Shown: positions 11,291 to 24,100 of the stretch, in pieces
How the letters are laid out: the number at the start of each line of letters is the position of its first letter
How positions within the stretch are numbered: position 1 is the first letter of the stretch
From: Hemicordylus capensis
Lineage: Eukaryota; Chordata; Lepidosauria; Squamata; Cordylidae
Direction: 5' to 3'
Assembly (NCBI RefSeq): GCF_027244095.1
Contig: NC_069658.1
Location: forward strand, 264,996,687 to 265,060,686
Length of the DNA: 64,000 nt
The notes under the pieces: model-generated
Told to the model about the DNA's origin: nothing
The model's input: the letters and a program-made list of their open reading frames with translations, nothing else
Databases searched by the model: none
Translations under genes and position numbers: made by a program

Positions 11291-12289
11291 CTATAAACCA
11301 GTGAATGATTCCTGCCAGCCTTTGTCTTATGATGAATGTTGGCTCATGATGGGGTATATGTGCATTCACCACACCAGTGCTTACTTTGACACCAAGAGGG
11401 AGGAGGATACATTAGTTTGCCACACTAGACAGAGGAATTTGCAACAGGAGCAGACAGCCAAGTTCTGCCAGGGCCAAAACCAGCCCCTGCCAGACTAAGA
11501 AATCATTGTAATTTGCCCCTTCCTGTCAAAAGCAGTGTGCTGTTCTTTTATTATTGACTCTAACTCTCAAATATCCCAGTCATGGATGGAAAATTCAGGG
11601 TCAATTTACAAGAGACACATTTTCTACATGGAAGTTTCTTCTGTGCAGGTGTTGTGCAGAAACCCATGTGTAGTGACCGCCAGGGGCATAGCAAGGTTGG
11701 AATGGACCAAGATGAGATTTTAAAATGGGCCCCCAGCCCCTCAAAGTCCAGGGCCTCCACACATCCCAGGCCCCCAAGGATTTAAGTCTGATATTTCAAA
11801 ATAGGTATGCTGCCTGGAAATACATTTCACTGAATACACACATGCACACTTCACAGTATATAGTGATATACATTGAGTACTATATATTTGTGCTACTTTT
11901 AATGCCTAGAACACACTAGCAACGCTAATTATTAAAATGGCCCCCTCGCTGCAGATTAGCAAAGGAGACTTTCAACCATGCAGGGTGAGCCTATGTATGT
12001 TTTCTCTGAATTCTGAACAAATTCAGTAAAGTTTGATTCCAGGAGATTTTTCACACGAGGCTTTTAAAGCGCTTTAACACACATCTCCTCTGGAATGGAG
12101 GTGCTGCATTCACATGTTGGCCAGATTTATCCTGAAGTCCCTGCAAGTTATTGGAGAGCAGTTCACACACAAGAAAAATAAAATAAAATAAAAGCACAAC
12201 ACATGCTTCACAGTTCTCACTCAGACCTTCTGGGTTGCAAAACAACTTGAACATAAGTGCATTTATAAATGAATGAATGAAAGAATGAA

Positions 12290-13169
12290 TCCTCTCTAAT
12301 AAAACGCTTGGTGTCCGTCCGTGGACGGACACCAAGCGTGTGTTCGTGCCTCCCTTGCCGGTTCTGGGCATGTGCGGAGCGCATGCCCAGAACAGGCCGC
12401 GGCAGAAACGAAGGCAGGGAACAGGCGGCCATGTTGGGTGGCCAGAAGCAGCCGCCCCGAAGAAGCCAGTGAAGCCCGGCCGAGGTGGCGGCGAAGCCGC
12501 CGCCGAGGCCTGGGGGCGCCAACACGGACGGGCGTCTGGGAGACCTTGGGCCACTTGCCACAGCCGATAACCGCCCTCCCAGCTGCCCGACTTCCCCTTC
12601 CCCGCACCCCCCCAAAGGAATAAGGGCCTCTGCGGCCGCCGCAGCCAAAAACCGCCCTCCCAGCTGCCCGAGCCCTCCTCACCCGAGTCAACCCACAACA
12701 GCCGGGAGAAGGGAAAGCATGTTTTTCAAAGGTAAAGAGAGGAGTTCGCGAACAGAGCTCCTCTCTGTGCTAAGCCTCTTCCCGAACTGGTGCTTGGGCG
12801 GCGAAGGACGCAATGTCTTCCCGAACTGGTGCTTGGGCGGTGAAGAACGCAATGTCCTTCGCCGCCCAAGCACCAGTTCGGGAAGAGGCTTAGCACAGAG
12901 AGGAGCTCTGTTCACGAGCTCCTCTCTTTACCTTTGAAAAACATGCTTTCCCTTCTCCCGGCTGTTGTGGGCTGACTCGGGTGAGGAGGGCTTGGGCAGC
13001 TGGGAGGGCGGGAGGGCAGTTTTTGGCTGCGGCGGCGGCAGCCACAGAGGCCCTTATTCCTTTGGGGGGGCGTGGGGAAGGGGAAGTCGGGCAGCTGGGA
13101 GGGCGGAAGGGCGAATTTGGGCCCCTTCCCTTCCTAGCACCCGTTATTCAACGGGCTAAAATTTACTTG
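12290..13169 (+). mobile_element. non-autonomous Helitron with a long inverted repeat
   Basis: The 5' end is TCCTCTCTAATAAAACG, preceded by A. Near the 3' end is the hairpin cccgtt-attc-aacggg, followed ten bases later by CTTG and then T. That is the Helitron arrangement (A|TC...hairpin...CTRR|T) with one changed base in CTRR. Near the 5' end is a perfect palindrome centred on tccgtggacgga (about 12,304-12,340). Most of the interior is a fold-back: 12,571-12,809 pairs with 12,854-13,106. The large open frames across it are side effects of GC-rich composition. Confidence 0.78.
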
Positions 13170-13743
13170 TCAATAAATATCTGTTCCAGAAGTTTTTGTA
13201 ATTTTCTGACATGAAACAAGCCACTTATAGGCCTTAGATAGTTTTTGTTTTTAAAGCCAGCACATTTTTCAGTCTGTTTTAAATTAAATATTCAGAGACT
13301 TCTCAGTCTCGCCCCACCACCCACATCAAAGCCCTATGGCAAGCAGATCCCTATATATGGGGGTAACCACAAAAAGGAATTCACAGCCTACCTGCAAAAG
13401 CTGTGCTGGATGGTCTGGTCTGCTGCAGGGAGCTCTGCCAGCCTCCTTCCAGGCTTGCTGGGGCCTGCCGAGTTCAGGCTTCAGGGAGGCCTACTCGGAG
13501 GCCTCTCTGGAGCCCCGCCCACCCGCCGATCAGCTGAGAGGTGGGGAGAGAAGAGCTCTGCAGTTTGCAGGCTGCTCAGATCTAGGCCTCGTGGATCCTA
13601 GGCCGGAGCTGGAGGCAAGTGGCTGAGGGGCCCTGGGGCTGGGCAGGTGGGAAATGGGGTGGGGTGGCAGGAACTGGCATGGTGCCCCCACCTCAGTGGC
13701 ACCTAGGGCACCTGCCCTGCCCCCCCCCCCCGTTCCACCTGTG

Positions 13744-14860
13744 GTGAGGCCTGAGTTCAGGAGTCCTCCCAAGCTCCGTACCTGCTCCTTCTGGGGGAGT
13801 GTAACCCCATCCAGCACAGGAAGATCTAAATCATCCCTCAGATTCTGAGCCCCTACAATGTGCACCTCCGTCTTGCTTGGATTCAGTTTCAATTTGTTAT
13901 CCCTCATCCAGTCCATTACTGCATGTAGGCAGGCATTTAGGGAATGAACGCTATTTCCTGATGATGCAAATGAAAAGGAGAAGTAGATTTGGGTGTCATC
14001 AGCATACTGATAACACCCAGCACCAAACCCTCCTGATGACCTCACCCAGCAGCTTCATGTAGATATTAAAAAGAATTGGTGACAGAATGGAGCCCTGAGG
14101 GACTCCATATAACAGCTCCCATTTTGAGGAGCAACTGGCACCAAGCTCCACCATCTGGAATCTACCCGAGAGATAGGAACGGAACCACTGCAAGGCAGTG
14201 CCCCCTATCCCCAACTCCCCGAGGCGATCCGTAAGGATACCATGGTCGATGGTATCAAATGCCGCCAATAGACCCCAAAGAACCAACAGAGTCACACTCC
14301 CTCTGTCAATTCCCCAGTAGAGGTTGTCCATCAGACTGACCAAGGCTGTCTCAACCCCATAGCCAGCTCTAAAGCCAGTTTGAAATGGGTCTAGATAATC
14401 AGTTTCCTCTAAGACCACCTGGAGCTGGTTGGCCACCATCCTCTCAATCACCTTGCCCAACCAAGGGAGATTGGAGATTGGCCTATAATATCCATCGCTA
14501 AGGGGTCCAGGGAAGGCTTCTTAAGAAGCAGTCTAACCATTGCCACCATCAAAGATGGAGGCACCCTACCCTCTCTCAGCGATGCATTGACGATATTAAC
14601 TAGGCCACCTCTAACAATCTCCCTGCTAAATAGAAGCAGCCAAGTCGGGCAAGGATCCAGAGAACAAGTGGTAGGCCGTACCACCCCAAGCAGCTTGTCC
14701 ACATCCTCAGGAGTCACAGTTTGAAACTGATTCAACCTAACACTCCAAGAGGGATTGCTGGACACCTCCGTCATAAGACTCTGCAGAAATAGTGGAGTCC
14801 TAGTCAGCCCAAATACAGGAGATTTTGTCCACAAAGTACCCATTAAAAGCATCACAGCAG
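13744..14860 (-). mobile_element. L2 LINE, reverse-transcriptase part (continues at 10,929)
   Basis: The minus strand encodes MGKVIERMVANQLQ, TGFRAGYGVETALVSLMD, LLAAFDTIDHGILTDRLGEL, ALQWFRSYLSGRFQMVE, YGVPQGSILSPILFNIYMK and QYADDTQIYFSFS. These are the ordered RT blocks of L2, including the catalytic YADD. Upstream, FQTVTPEDVDKLLGVVRPTT fits the pre-RT linker. Frame breaks show it is inactive. Together with 10,118-10,929 it forms one L2 of about 1.9 kb before the hAT insertion. Confidence 0.88.
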
Positions 14861-14864
14861 AATT

Positions 14865-15005
14865 AATTGCCATATGTTGGTGCAAAATGTAAAACACAAG
14901 AATGAGCAAATGCAAGAGATTCACAATGCTTTATTGTACTTTATGGACAAGCGAAAAGATGTGTAATAAATAATGCATCTCAAGTAACAAGTTCAAGTTT
15001 TTAAA
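14865..15005. repeat. unclassified repeat, shared with 52.04-52.20 kb
   Basis: Shared blocks in order are ggtgcaaaat, acacaagaatgagcaaatgc, attcaca, tgctttattgtactt and tcaagtaacaagtt. At 52 kb this piece directly follows the repeat that matches 9,385-9,655. The L2 block here therefore probably split one older element. Confidence 0.55.
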
Positions 15006-15234
15006 AAAAGTACTTGCAATGATCAGTCAGAAATGTGAGATTTGATTGCTGTTTCTGATTGTTATACAAAAAAATATCATTCTTCCTGCAAAGAGCTTAG
15101 AGCAGCTTACATCTCTCCCACCCATTTCATTTCTTTGAAAAACCCTATGTGAGGTAGTTTAAAGTAAGAGATGGTGAATGGCCCAGGCCCATCATACAAG
15201 AAACCAAAATGCCAAGTGGTTGCTTCACTTATCC

Positions 15235-15410
15235 CCAGCACAGTACTTCCAGTGACTGTTGCTGGTGTCTGTCTTGTGTTTCTTTTTAGAATGTGAGCCC
15301 TTTGGGGACAGGGAACCATCTTATTATTTATTATTTATTTCTTTGTGTAAACCGCCCTGACACATTTTTGGAAGGGTGGTATAGAAATCGAATTAATATA
15401 TATATAATAT
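15235..15410 (+). mobile_element. L2-tailed SINE, 5'-truncated
   Basis: It starts at agcacagtacttccagtgac, continues through tgttgctggtgtctgtctt and gtgagccctttgggga, and ends at tttttggaagggtggtatag followed by an A/T tail. Confidence 0.8.
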
Positions 15411-15504
15411 ATATCATCAGAAAGGGTGCACAGTGATGAGTATAATGATGAGGAAATATTGGATTTCAGATCAGATCAGAAAATTTAACATAATTAGAGC
15501 CCCA

Positions 15505-15700
15505 TTAGATCAGATCACAGGCCCATCTAGACCATCATCCTGTTTCCCACAAGCCAACCAGATGCCTCCGGAAAGCAGGGCAATAGCCCTCTCCTCCAGG
15601 AGCCAATATTCTCTGAACCTGTTCGCTTGTATTGCCCTCACCCCCAGAAATTGCAGCCATGTTGGGGGAGGCTGATTCTGACTAGGACCATGGCACATAG
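15505..15700. mobile_element. SINE-like fragment
   Basis: The text cccatctagaccatcatcct and gtttcccacaagccaaccag matches, inverted or diverged, the ctagatgggcc..cctg end seen at 26.2 and 45.7 kb. The boundaries are vague. Confidence 0.4.
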
Positions 15701-16787
15701 GAAGGGGGAACGTAGTACTTTTCCATCACACCATATTTGATGTAAATAGTTGCTTTGGGGGCAGATAGCTGCTTCAGCAGAGCGGGTGGGTTTTCAGCAG
15801 GGAAACCAAACAATGAGAAAGAGCTAATTTTCTCCCTTCCCATGTGCCACAATCCCAATCAGAATTGAGGCCCCACAGCTGCTTTTAGTCAAATGCAAGG
15901 CACTTTCAATTTTAAGCATGCCTCTTATTGATAAGTGCATGTCCAGTTTGACCATAAGAATCGTAGGCAACCTTGGCCCTCTAGCTGTTATTGAACTACA
16001 ACTCCCATCATATCCAGCCACATAATTGTATCTTGATAGCAGGAACCTTTAAATAACTCCCTCCAGTAATTGATCACTAGAGAAAGGAAGTTTGGTATAG
16101 GATGCTAATGCATAAAATGCCATAATATAAAATTATTTTAAATTTAAAGAAAGCTAATATGGATTTGTTGGAGAATGGAAGGTAGGAAGTCTTTGCCATT
16201 AAATAAAGTTATATACAAATAACATTTTATTTAATGGTAAAGACCTCCTACCATCTATTTTTTGCAAGATTTGTGCACACGTGTCTGAATATGGTGTGGA
16301 ATTAAATAATCTCACATACACAGAGCCTCTGCAACACTTTCCTGTTATTATTGCTGAACTTTGCTTTCCGTATAGTTATTGCTTCCAATGCAGTTGGGAT
16401 TTTCAGAAGGAGGCAGGGCATAATGTTCATCCCCAAGCAGTCTCTGAGAACCAAAAAGGTTTTCATCCTCCTAATTAAGACCAACTACATGTGATATTAA
16501 GCCAGTCATTGACAAGCAGCCATAATCCAAAAGTAAACTGGGAGCATTCCTTTTATATCATTAAAAATAAGTTATCGACAAGTCCGACCCAGACTGTTGC
16601 ATGGCAAGTGATTCCATGCTGAAAATTGCCCCCTGAAGCAGCTATTTGCAGCAAAAGGCAGCTTTAGGCACAAATGGAGGAAGATTCAGTAATCTCCAGA
16701 ACAGTTGCTAAGTACTGTTATGTGGTTTTTAAAATAAGAGTCTCAAACTCATGAGGGTATTCTTTTTTTAAAAAACTGCCATTTTTT

Positions 16788-16932
<145 letters not shown>

Positions 16933-17091
16933 TTATTTTTTAAGGAGGTTTTGCAGTGTGATTTTCGGTACAGGGATATATTTTTTAAAAAACAAAAAAC
17001 TTGCCATGCACTGCACACCCAGGCTGGATCAGGCTCCTTGTGGCTTGTTTTTTATCATTATACATATATCTGAAAGAGATTTCATACTTGT

Positions 17092-17097
17092 TTTATT
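17092..17097 (-). terminator. candidate polyadenylation signal of the KY-like gene
   Basis: tttatt on the plus strand is AATAAA on the minus strand, about 150 nt downstream of the KY-like stop codon at 17,243. It is the nearest exact hexamer I noticed. Confidence 0.5.
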
Positions 17098-17242
17098 GAT
17101 AGAGCACCTAAAATTCTGTGCCAGGGCTGCACCAGTGGTGCAGAAATTATGGTCATTCTGCTAATTCCCCAAGTTACAGGGGCTGTGTGTTATATAGATT
17201 CTATAACTCCACAGCCTATTTACCTAATTGCTTCTCTCTCAC

Positions 17243-18147
17243 CTAGTGAGCTTCCACTTTGTACTCCAACAGAGACCAAGAGGTATTACTGTTGGCAGTT
17301 TTGAACACCCTGACTGTCACTTGTGAGCCAGCTGAGGTGTGACAAGCTCCCTCCCAAAATCCCTCCTGACTGAGACTCAGTGGGTACGTCTTTCCACATT
17401 CCACAGAGACCTTGGCTATACCAGGAAGTCTGAGCTTGAACTGCACCTTGCGGTTGGCTGGCAGTATACCAGCAAGAGGTGCTACCAGCTCATAGCCATC
17501 CTCCCAGTTTGTATAACTCTGCGGAAAGACTGGCCATCTCGCACTCCTGTTTGGACAGGAGAGGAGGTAGCTGAGGGCACAGTGATTGCCACTCTGATCA
17601 GATGCTTGCTTTGCCCAGATGTGAAGAGCAAAGTCACCAGCATGGGGGAGGTGAATCATTAACTCCACCTGGTTTCCTCGGCAGGTTTTCCAGATGTGTC
17701 GCCTCCTTGTAGCATCTGGCACGCTGCTGGTATCAGAGTCCAGTGTGGCAAAAACACCCAGATCTTCACTCTGAGTGAAAGTGACAACACAGCGCCCATC
17801 ATCAGTATGGATGACTGGGTCAAGGGGCGAGGCCCTCAGAATCCCTTTCTCTTCGCTGTGCCAGCTGGGCCCCACAGGCTGGATGAGTGCTTTGGGCAAG
17901 TGGATGCTTTTGTTGACAGAGCTGCACTTCAGGGAATATTCTAACACATGACTGTAGTTTTCTCTCTTATCAGTGGAAGATTTGGCATAGATATCCAATT
18001 TATGAGTCCCTGTCCTTTGAGGATAGACTTCCAGCTTCATCCCATTCCTCTGTAGTGTCATTAAACAATGGTCATTTACCCCATTAAGTTTGGACAGGAA
18101 GAGTGCTGGAGAACGGTTCTCAATGAAAACAGTTGCTTTGCCATTTT
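17243..18147 (-). CDS. KY-like terminal exon (C-terminal region)
   Basis: The acceptor is TTTTTTTTTTCCCCCACAG and the exon runs 905 nt to a TAG stop. It begins by completing the Glu codon split with the previous exon, then reads NGKATVFIENRSPALFLSKL. Later landmarks are RNGMKLEVYPQRTGTHKLDI, QPVGPSWHSEEKGI, DPVIHTDDGRCVVTF, HLPHAGDFALHIWAK, PLAGILPANRKVQFKLRLPG and EGFWEGAC, ending in LLEYKVEAH. These match the two repeated beta-rich halves of the KY C-terminus. The exon has no interruption. Long antisense frames over it are shadows. Confidence 0.93.
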
Positions 18148-21100
18148 CTGTGGGGGAAAAAAAAAATCTGCTTCAGTTAATCGCTATAAAAGCCATCCCA
18201 TGAAATTACTTTCTTGAACAATTCTCAGATGCCTTAACGTGATCTAATGTGCAGCAGGGATTGTCAAAGCAGGCCAGGGGCAGTTCTGCTGCCTTAACCT
18301 TGACTCTGCCTACCATTTCAGACAAACATCTAGTGGGGAGAGAAAAGGGGTGGCAGGGAGAAGCAGCGGGAGAGAAAGGTAATATGGAGAGAAGCTGTAA
18401 AATAAATTTTACCCCTTCCTCTTCTTTGAGAACAGCAGATTGAAGAACTCAAAGGTTGTTGGGAAACATAGTCCTGCTATCAGTCCTGCAGGTTGCTGCT
18501 GGGAGACATTCAGACTACAACTCCCAGCAGCTCCCAAGCAGGGAATGCTGAGACTGGGCTGCTTGCCAGGAGTCACCCAAGCCTGGATGATGTGGTGAGC
18601 TGCCTCTGCCTTGGCCCCGCACCCAGAGCTTCCTAAGCGAAGGGAGCCAATCCAGCAAGAGTGGTGGGATAGGACAGGACAGGACAGGACAGGGCAGAGT
18701 CCCATGCTGTGTTAAGAGTCTGTATTAATGATTTAATAGAAAGCCTGCACCCTTTTAGGTCTTTGCACCCCGCCTTTTGTTTGCAAAAAAATAAAATCAG
18801 ATAACCTGTAGGTTCTTGGTACAAAAATACAGGAAACAGTCATTCCCTCTCTCTTGAGAGGGAGAGGTGAGGTCTAGCCTCAGAGCCCACTTATTGCTTC
18901 CACCATTGCTCCTGCAAGCCCCTGAGTCTTCTCCTCTCTCTCCAGGCAACTCTGATACAGTGGCACAGCTACCTAAACACTGCATTCTGGATCACCAGCT
19001 TCTCCTGCCCTATGTATCGGTGAACACAAAATGCCAGTAGGCTGTTCCTCATTCCCACCATTATGAAGACATAGTGCTTGGAAGAAACAAGTTTTTAGAG
19101 TGGCACAAGTATGTTTTCACTTCTTAAAGTGTGTGATGCTGTCGGGTCGATTTCGACTCCTGGCACCCCACAGAGCCCTGTGGTTATCTTTGGTAGAATA
19201 CAGGAGGGGTTTACCATTGCCTCCTCCCACGCAGTATGAGGTGATGCCTTTCAGAATCTTCCTATATCGCTGCTGCCTGATATGGGTGTCTCCCATAGTC
19301 TGAGAAACATACCCGCAGGGATTCGAACCGGCAGCCTTCTGCTTGTTAGTCATGCATTTCCCCGCTGTGCCACTTAAGGTGGCTACTTTCACTTCTTACT
19401 CCCTCAAAAAAAGGGGGGGTTAAGTTTGTGGGCAGTTTTTTCTTCTCTCAGATTCGTCTGTGCCTCCTGAGGAAATTGGCAACCCCTTGAAAAAAATGTA
19501 AGCTCATTATCAATGCAATCGTGCTAATAAAAAGGAAGAGACACTGAAAACTTGTTGGCATTACCTGTTTCAAAAACTGATGTTCCTGGGGATGCTGCAA
19601 CTAGCCCCACAGAATAGAAGTCAGACCTGCACCGCACATTGTCTCCAAACTGTTGCAGCGTCAGAGGTGGTTCCAGAAGCTGCCACTTGTGGTCTTCAGG
19701 GAAGTGATCGTTAACAAACAGAGCAGGGTGGGTAAGGAAGTAAAACTCATTATATCTATAATGAAGAAGAAGTAGTAGAAATGGAATAGTGTAGCATTTC
19801 AGAACACCTTTAAATCAGCAGCAGAGATAAAAAGGCAAAGCCATCTGAGGAAGCGTGTTAAAACCTATGGTCTGGGCACACTCCACTGGGAAGCTCTCTT
19901 GTGCAAGCCTCATTAAAATGAACTGGAACCACTCGAGAACATTTGTCCTCTTGTACAGTAACACAGTTCCCATTTATGTCGATGGGGCACATGCAGGAGA
20001 ACTTCCTGGTGGTTTGGGCCCTCCTCATTTCCAAAATATTATGTGAGGAAAGTTTACAATCCCCTTATCTTTTTGCACTGAAATTAGGTGGCAATATTGC
20101 ACCAAATATAGTACTAACTTTTTCTGAATATCCCCAACGGTCAACTTAGTCAAAAATACGACAACATCATGCAAGGTGTATGGTAGGGATGCCCAACTTT
20201 GGCCCTCCTGCAACTCCTATAATCCCTGACTGCTGGCCAGCTGGGGATTGTGGGAACCGTAGTCCAAAAGCAGCTGGAGGGTCAAAGTTGTGCAGCCCAG
20301 TGTGGTGTGCCAATGTGATTCACAGGAACCGCCTCCAAGATTCCCGAATCTGTGCCGATATTGCAGATGTACAGACGGAGGGTCCAGCCCTCTTGCATAT
20401 GCATTTTAAACCCCAGAACTAATAATTAATGGAGGATTGTCAAAGGCTGCCGACACCTCCCCAGCCCCGCTCCCACTCCATGCTGATGGCTTAATTTCAT
20501 CTGCATCTACTTATAAATGGTCTACCCTGTGGCCACTGAGTCACAACTTCTAGCAACTGGTCTTTGCAAAAAAATGAACATACATACAACAAAAGTAAGC
20601 TTTGCCTTCACTGCCTGACATGAGGATGTTTTACTCAAAGTAGTCCCAAATTAAAAAGACAAGCTAGGCTAAGTTCGCCTTTCAATTTCAATGGGACTAC
20701 TTTGAGTAATTTTCTTCATCATGTCAGACATTGTCTCATATCTTGTGACTAGTCTTTTGACTGCCCACCAACATACCTGAAAGTGAACTGCCGACAAGAG
20801 TCATCCACACTGCCACTTCCCCAGGTGCTGTCCAACAGGTGCCACCTTCCATCAAGATAAACTGCATTCCAAGCATGATCACTATCCCCCGTCATGGCCT
20901 GGCCTAGACTGTAGCTATATCCTTTGGAGAAGCCTGACAGTGTCTTGCATTGTATCCCTGCAATACTGAGGGAAAGAAGTGTATTGAGAAATGCCACTGA
21001 AGTAAAGAAGACTATAGTTGCTCCCGCACAGACTGTTTAGTCTAGAATGGACAACTTTTATACACTCAGGTTTTACAGAGGACATTTTGCCAGTCTGTGG

Positions 21101-24100
21101 CATCCCAGTGTATACCATGCTGTCCTCCCTTCTTTTTGCATTTGCAGTTGTTTTGGATGCAAATAGGAAACCAGCAATTGGTGTTTTCCAAGTCCGACCA
21201 GGCAGCAGCGTACTTCCCTGCCGCCCTGTTTGCTCTTCAGCCGGAAGTAGCTGGTGCACACGACATGTGCGCACATGCGCCCAATACTTCCAGCCACTTC
21301 TGGCCGAAGAAGAAGGGGTGGCAGGGAGGTATGCTGCCCCCCCCCCGAGGGATTGTGCAAAACTCCAGTGCCGGCGGGGAGAGGGGTAAGTGAACCCTCC
21401 GCCACCCTTAAAGTCCTACCCCCCCACCCCTTTGAAGCACCCCCACCCGGTTCCATGCACATCCCTACCCCCCAACCCACAAACCACTGGGTACTCAGTT
21501 TATATTTAGGAATTGTTGAGCTGTTTAGATTCTTTAGTGTGTAATGAATCCTCAGAGGGATTCATTATGATGAAAGGTTATTAGACACCAAACAGTCAAA
21601 ACACTTGAAAAAATTCCTAGGACATAAACTGAGTAGCACCCCACTGCCTTGCAGGTGGGAATGGGATGTAGTTGGCACATGGCGGTTGACAATTGGTACT
21701 GTCCAAAGACAGTCAAAATGAACAGAAGAAATGAAGATGTGTAATGAATCTTCATAGGGATTCACTGAGGAAAGGCTATTATACACCAAAGAATCCAAAC
21801 ACTTGAAAAATAGTGACCACACATTTTGCTCCATAACTCAACTTCTACAAGGGCTAGAGCTTAGTTTTTAGTTTTTTGGTTTTTTTAATGAAAGCTGGGA
21901 ATCTGGGGGAAATGATAGGAGGAATCCAAATCTTGAAGCTATTCGAATCGAAGATGGTACGATTCAATTTGGACCCAAATCTAGCCAATGGACCACAGGG
22001 GCTATTTGTTCTAGCCAATGGACCACAGGGGCTAATTGATTTGTACAAATTGATTTGTACCAATCAATTTGTACCCGAATTGATTCTCACATCCCTACTG
22101 ACTAATTGCAACAATTCAGCAATGCAACTGTCAAAGCAGCTTAACAGAAAGCTGCTACCTAATTGCTTGAAATTAAAAGAGCCAAAAGGTAGCTACAAAT
22201 TAAAGGAATAGCTGCAGGAAGATGAAAGCCTTTTGGTAAACAGGACTTTCTTCTGAGAAACATATTACACATAATATTGCCAGATCTGGGGGCAGGGGGA
22301 ATAGTGTTGTATTTTGTCATGTGGAACCACTGTTTTTAATTCTCCTTCCAGCAAATCAGAAAAGCAATGTCTCAGCAGTGCTAAAGGGATCGCTGATATT
22401 GAAGGAACCTCTCTCATTTATTTTTATCTAGGCAGGGCTCAGGATATGTTGCAACTATACCACAGGTACAGAAATTGTTATTAGGAGTAGCACTGGGCAG
22501 TCTAAGAATCTCAGCTTACATCTTGAAAGAAGTAAATATATACAAATGTGCTTAAGGAGTTCACAAACATCACAGGAGAATCCTGTTTGAATACACCCAA
22601 GTTAGAATAGAGACCAGAATCAGGGCAAATGGTGTGGTGTGGTGGGGGCGGGGTGGGGTGGGCTGGGCTGGCAGATCATTATTGATCTGGTGATCCAGTT
22701 GGTTCTATTAGACCTGTTCCATCAGAAACAGTGCAAATTACCTGCACATTTGTTCAAAAAGCCCAGCATATCCGGCACAAACACTCTTTCCAGATCGAAG
22801 GACATCTTCTGGTTTACAAGATCTCTTTGCTTTATTATGGAAGCCTTCCACATCATATTCTGGAGAATTAAGCACAATATTTGGCTGATCATAATAAAAC
22901 TACTGCGCTGCTAAGTTGTGGATCTTTTTTTCCTCCCCCAGCTAGACTAGCACAGCTGCTTATGATTTTTTGCGCTTTGGAAAATACTGCTATTCGCTAC
23001 CCGAGAACAATTTTTAAAATAGTCATAGATTTTCTACTACCTCATGATGGGACTTAACATTTGAGAGGTTAAATGTCCTGCAATTACTAGGAAATGCCAA
23101 CCAAATCTACAGATTAATTAGTTCACTAATCACTGATGATGATGGGGGGGCACTGAGTTTTTCTTCCTCAAAACTGTTCCCTATGTATCATTCTGATGGT
23201 GACTAGTTGGAAGCATCTTTTTCCACTGTTTAATTAAGATACAGGAGAACCTCAGTATTTGCAAGGGTTCCATTCTCTGCTACTACCGCGGATACGGAGC
23301 TCGTGAATACTGGGTTATTGTTGCAATGAGATCATGAGGGTTAGATTCCAGAAGAGGAAAATCACCATTTTAAAGAGGTTTTTCTCTTTTAGACAGGGCT
23401 AAAAATCCCTAGAAATGCAAGGGGGTGGCCTAATGTGCTCCATTGGCCCCCAGCAATCCAGGAATGGCCCCCAGGAGTAAAAAATCAGCCAAAAATCCCA
23501 ATTTCTTGCCCATTTTTTAAAACAGGGCTAAGAGGCCCTAGAAATATGAGGGGAGCCTACCATGCTCCAAGGATCCCCAGCAGTCAAGCAATGCCCCCAA
23601 CAGTTGAAAATCAGCTGAAAATCGCCATTTTTGCCCCCTTTAAAAAGAATGAGCCATAAAATGGCTCCCTATGTCAAAATAGAGGCCGGATCTAACCTTT
23701 TTTTTTGCCTCCGTGTATACCGAGGTAGGGTGTCTATTACCCGACCTCGGATATGCAAAATTGCGGATAGTTAACCGGCGATTAATGAGGTTCTCCTGAA
23801 GTACCTTTGAAGGTAATTTTCTATGCAACGATGTTGTTTAGTGATTATTTCTACTGAATTTCCTGAAAGCATCATCTGCATTACAATCCTCATGTTTAAT
23901 AGCTTAATCTGTTATTTACCAGTATTTACATCCACCACACCAATCAGGACTTCTTCTTTAGTTGTTTCTCCTATTGGAGGTTAGCGATCATTAAGGCTAC
24001 TTGATCTTTTGACACTGCATCTCTAAATAGTGACCCAGTGCTTCTACCATACCAGTCTCAAAGGTTTTTCAACCATAATGTTTTCCTTCTTCCTGCCTTT

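Larger units (their letters stand above)
10930..13743. mobile_element. hAT element inserted in the L2, carrying nested insertions
   Basis: The left end is CAGAGGCGTAACTAGG and the right end is gttccacctgtg, a decayed match to GTTACGCCTCTG. The flanks are gtgaggcc at 10,922-10,929 and at 13,744-13,751, a perfect 8-bp duplication. The left terminus is nearly identical to that of the hAT at 50,143-51,718. Inside are a (GGT)n run, another hAT-like left end at 11,683 and a Helitron at 12,290-13,169. I found no transposase, so it is non-autonomous or gutted. Confidence 0.85.

Noticed and set aside
12051-12937. Overlapping 100-215-codon frames on both strands
   Set aside because: Inside the Helitron fold-back; symmetry and GC content explain them.
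17339-17944. Plus-strand frames of 107 and 82 codons
   Set aside because: They lie antisense to the well-supported KY-like terminal exon and have no domain of their own.
20958-20965. Acceptor at TTGCAG (20,958) for the His/Asp exon
   Set aside because: Using it puts the exon out of frame with the Cys exon; CCCTCAG at 20,966 keeps frame and gives MCSIAGIQC.
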